Shown here piece by piece: positions 6,655 through 8,835 of a DNA stretch of 8,835 bases. Within the stretch, counting starts at the first letter, position 1, and each line of letters starts with the position of its first letter. A program made the position numbers and the translations under genes. This DNA comes from an uncultured Methanofollis sp. (GTDB taxonomy: Archaea > Halobacteriota > Methanomicrobia > Methanomicrobiales > Methanofollaceae): NCBI RefSeq assembly GCF_937919355.1, contig NZ_CALFSA010000137.1, positions 1 through 8,835 of the forward strand. Reading direction: 5' to 3'. The notes under the pieces were generated by a model. The model saw only the letters and a program-made list of their open reading frames with translations, did no database searches and had not been told where the DNA came from.

Positions 6655-7083
6655 ACGATGTGCCTCAATGCCATCGACCGCCCGAGGGAGTCCTTCTATG
6701 CCACCGGCACCGCGGCGGTCGCCAACATCCTCCTCGACCTTGCCCTCATCCCCGTCATCGGGATCGAGGGGGCGGCGATCGCCACCCTCGCAACGATGCT
6801 CGTCAATGCAGGGATTGCCAGGTATTATCTTTCAAAACAGATCCTGGTAAAACTCGAACGCGGCCCTGTCCTCCATATCCTCCTCGCCGCGGGCGCGATG
6901 GCCCTTGTCGTCCTCGCATATCGCCTCACAATCCCGCTCACAAATGTCTTCATCGTCCTCGGCGCCGTCGCCCTCGGGGGGATTGTCTACGGCCTTGTCC
7001 TCCTGAGGGCCGGCCGCGGCCTCCACGACGAGATTAGGGATCTTGTGGTGCAGCTCGGTGCGCCCTGGCCGCGGTGGTTGTGA
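6655..7083 (+). pseudogene. polysaccharide flippase remnant, C-terminal piece (plus strand)
   Basis: The plus strand from 6655 encodes TMCLNAIDRPRESFYATGTA, then AVANILLDLALIPVIGIEGA, AIATLATMLVNAGIARYYLS, then two more hydrophobic segments (about 6870-6945 and 6945-7005) and a hydrophilic end GLHDEIRDLV...PWPRWL before TGA at 7081-7083. This is the C-terminal four-helix part of a Wzx/RfbX-type polysaccharide transporter. An ATG at 6628 opens the frame, but its first residues (MSNLKAGDQ) lie mostly on the reverse complement of the inverted piece and are not flippase sequence, so that start is probably accidental. The piece is GC-rich, unlike the upstream operon. It ends 98 bases before the asparagine-synthase-type gene. 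It might still be transcribed, but it would not make a working transporter. Confidence 0.88.
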
Positions 7084-7085
7084 GA

Positions 7086-7129
7086 TTCTTCTCATTGATA
7101 CGAATGGCAGACATTTTCTTTGAGAAGAA
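7086..7129. repeat. 9-bp perfect inverted repeat between flippase remnant and asparagine-synthase gene
   Basis: TTCTTCTCA (7086-7094) and TGAGAAGAA (7121-7129) are perfect complements with a 26-base spacer. The repeat starts three bases after the flippase stop. It could be a stem-loop in the flippase mRNA end or an operator for the next gene. No T-run follows it, so a standard intrinsic terminator is unlikely. Confidence 0.5.
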
Positions 7130-7171
7130 GAATTCATGTACAGCAATTCCAGATCTACCAAAATTATCATC

Positions 7172-7177
7172 GTGATC
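7172..7177 (+). promoter_or_regulatory. Shine-Dalgarno site for the asparagine-synthase-type gene
   Basis: GTGATC, complementary to GATCAC of the archaeal 16S 3' end, lies four bases before the ATG at 7182. It supports that start, which also puts the nucleophile at Cys2. No confident TATA box was found in the 98-base spacer. Confidence 0.6.
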
Positions 7178-7181
7178 TCTC

Positions 7182-8835
7182 ATGTGCGGCATAGCAGGTA
7201 TCTATTCACGTAAAGGCGAGGCCGATCACGCCCTCCTTACAGCCATGTCCTCCCGCCTCGCGCACCGCGGCCCTGACGGCGAGGGCACCTACCTACGGGG
7301 ACCGGTCGGTCTCGCGCACCGCCGCCTCTCCATCATCGACCTTTCAGACCTGGCCGCGCAGCCCATGGCCAATGAGGATGAAACCCTCTGGCTCGTCTTC
7401 AACGGAGAGATCTATAACTACCGTGAACTCAGGAAGGACCTTCTCCGCGCTGGCCATACCTTCCGCTCGCAGACAGACAGTGAGGTGATCCTCCATGCTT
7501 ATGAGGAGTGGGGGCAGGCATGCGTCGAAAGGTTCAATGGCATGTGGGCCTTCGCCCTCTATGACCGAAAGGAAGACCTCCTCTTCTGCTCCCGCGACAG
7601 GTTCGGGATCAAGCCCTTCTATTATACGGTCGTCGACGGGACCTTCCTCTTCGCCTCAGAGATCAAGGCCCTGCTCTCCCACCCTGCGGTCGGAAAAAGG
7701 CCCAATGACGCGCGCCTGATGGACTACCTCGCATGGGGCGTGCTCGACCACACCCCTGAAACGATGTTTGAGGGGGTCTTCCAGCTCCCTCCTGCCCACT
7801 CGATGGTCGTCAGGATGGGAGTCCCCGAAGAGCCAACTCCATACTGGGACCTCAGGATCTCCGATGCCCTGACAGGAACCGACGACCAGGAAGCTGTTGT
7901 CCGCCTGCGCGCCCTCCTCCTCGACGCCGTCCGCCTCCGTCTCAGGAGCGACGTGCCGGTCGGCACCTGCCTCTCTGGTGGCATCGACTCCTCGACCCTC
8001 ACTGCCCTGATCAACGACCTGATCAGGCAGGAGGCCCCTGCAAGTGTCGGCGGCAGGCAGAAGACCTTCTCGGCCTGTTATCACGACGGAAGATTCGACG
8101 AAAGCCAGTACATCGACGAGGTCGTCAGGGTGACAGGTGTCGATGCGCACCGCACCTCACCTGACCCCGAGGAGTTGAAACGCGATCTGGAGCGCCTTGT
8201 CTATCTTCAGGACGAACCCTTCGGCTCCCTCTCCATCTATGCCCAGTACCGCGTGATGTCCCTTGCCGGAGAGCATGTCACTGTCGTCCTTGATGGACAG
8301 GGTGCGGACGAACAACTTGGCGGCTACCTCGGCTACATCGTCCCCTACCTCCGGAACCTGAAATCCCATCCTCTCGCCCTCCTCAGGGAAGGAATTTACG
8401 GCGGCCTCCATCACCATGGTTTTTTCCTGGATGCAGGGAAGCAGGTCACCGCACGGTCCGAGCGCCGGTCCCTCCTCCGCGGCGAAATCCCCATGATCGA
8501 CCGCTACGGTGGCACTCTTCCTGAGGTGCTCTACCGGGAGATCAGGTCCACGAACCTCCCCTCCCTCCTCCACTACGAGGACAGGAACTCGATGGCCTTC
8601 GGGGTCGAGTCGCGGGTCCCTTTCCTGGACTACCGGGTTGCGGAGTACCTCGCCTCCCTCCCCCTGGACCAGAAGATCAGGGACGGCGTGACAAAGTATG
8701 TCCTGCGGCAGGCGATCATAGGCCTGGTGCCGGAGAGCATCAGGTGCCGCATGGACAAGATGGGATTTGTGACGCCCGAGGAGGTCTGGATGAAGGAGGA
8801 CCTCCGTCCCCTCATTGAGGAAATCCTGGCCTCTG
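7182..8835 (+). CDS. asnB: glutamine-hydrolysing asparagine synthase-family amidotransferase (3' partial)
   Basis: The frame is open from 7182 to the window end (551 complete codons), so the 3' end is cut off. The protein begins MCGIAG, and removal of Met would expose Cys2, the N-terminal nucleophile of class II glutamine amidotransferases. Glutaminase motifs follow: HRGPDGEG (28-35 region), HRRLSIID (46-53), NGEIYNY (74-80) and TDSE (98-101). The synthase domain has the ATP pyrophosphatase loop SGGIDSS (265-271), LDGQGADEQLGGY (370-382) and ESRVPFLDYR (476-485). The enzyme uses ATP and glutamine to amidate a carboxylate: aspartate in AsnB, or a uronic-acid sugar in glycan-locus paralogues of the WbpS kind. 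The glycan neighbourhood makes the second role possible, and sequence alone does not decide. Codon use is GC-rich with many AGG arginines, unlike the operon at 225-6026. Confidence 0.93.
   Translation, partial: MCGIAGIYSRKGEADHALLTAMSSRLAHRGPDGEGTYLRGPVGLAHRRLSIIDLSDLAAQPMANEDETLWLVFNGEIYNYRELRKDLLRAGHTFRSQTDSEVILHAYEEWGQACVERFNGMWAFALYDRKEDLLFCSRDRFGIKPFYYTVVDGTFLFASEIKALLSHPAVGKRPNDARLMDYLAWGVLDHTPETMFEGVFQLPPAHSMVVRMGVPEEPTPYWDLRISDALTGTDDQEAVVRLRALLLDAVRLRLRSDVPVGTCLSGGIDSSTLTALINDLIRQEAPASVGGRQKTFSACYHDGRFDESQYIDEVVRVTGVDAHRTSPDPEELKRDLERLVYLQDEPFGSLSIYAQYRVMSLAGEHVTVVLDGQGADEQLGGYLGYIVPYLRNLKSHPLALLREGIYGGLHHHGFFLDAGKQVTARSERRSLLRGEIPMIDRYGGTLPEVLYREIRSTNLPSLLHYEDRNSMAFGVESRVPFLDYRVAEYLASLPLDQKIRDGVTKYVLRQAIIGLVPESIRCRMDKMGFVTPEEVWMKEDLRPLIEEILAS

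Noticed and set aside
7656..8573. Long minus-strand open frames opposite the asparagine-synthase-type gene
   Set aside because: They are shadows of a GC-rich coding strand. The plus frame carries every conserved amidotransferase motif.
1..8835. CRISPR arrays, tRNA or rRNA genes, transposase genes
   Set aside because: I saw no regularly spaced repeats, no tRNA-like cloverleaf, no rRNA sequence and no transposase or integrase motifs in the window.

Overview
The window looks like a surface-polysaccharide or glycan locus from an archaeon, most plausibly a methanogen of the Methanomicrobiales type. The reasons are Shine-Dalgarno sites of the archaeal GGTGAT/GTGATC kind, AGG-rich arginine codons in the GC-rich part, and a GC-rich asparagine-synthase-type gene and flippase next to an AT-rich glycan island. 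The genus is inferred, not proven. Two base-composition regimes are plain by eye: AT-rich from base 1 to about 6130, and GC-rich from there to the end.

Region 1 (1-6026) is a tightly packed plus-strand operon. It holds the C-terminal end of an unidentified protein (possibly polysaccharide-deacetylase-like), a class I SAM methyltransferase, a FemAB/GNAT-like acyltransferase, a GT4 glycosyltransferase, a helical-barrel-like protein of unknown activity, a radical SAM protein with a C-terminal SPASM/twitch-like cysteine set, and a left-handed beta-helix O-acetyltransferase. Most junctions overlap (TAATG, ATGA, ATGATTAA), which implies translational coupling. Together the genes look like tailoring and assembly steps for one glycan: one sugar transfer, O-acetylation, methylation, acyl or aminoacyl transfer, and one radical-chemistry step.

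Region 2 (6027-7083) is a T-rich gap followed by the remains of a Wzx/RfbX-type polysaccharide flippase. The remnant is rearranged. A middle piece (6215-6654) lies on the minus strand while the C-terminal piece (6655-7083) lies on the plus strand. Turning the 440-bp piece round restores an in-frame flippase across both junctions, including the join VFMYLQ-TMCLNA. The remnant also lacks its N-terminal half and carries a one-base frameshift at a run of seven C (seven G on the coding strand). It is therefore a pseudogene next to the island edge.

Region 3 (7084-8835) is a short spacer with a 9-bp inverted repeat and then a GC-rich, intact but window-truncated glutamine-dependent asparagine-synthase-family gene. 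Genes of this family are common in glycan loci, where they may amidate uronic acid sugars. The most interesting points are the inverted flippase segment, the island boundary beside it, and the unusual neighbouring pair of a helical-barrel-like protein and a radical SAM enzyme.
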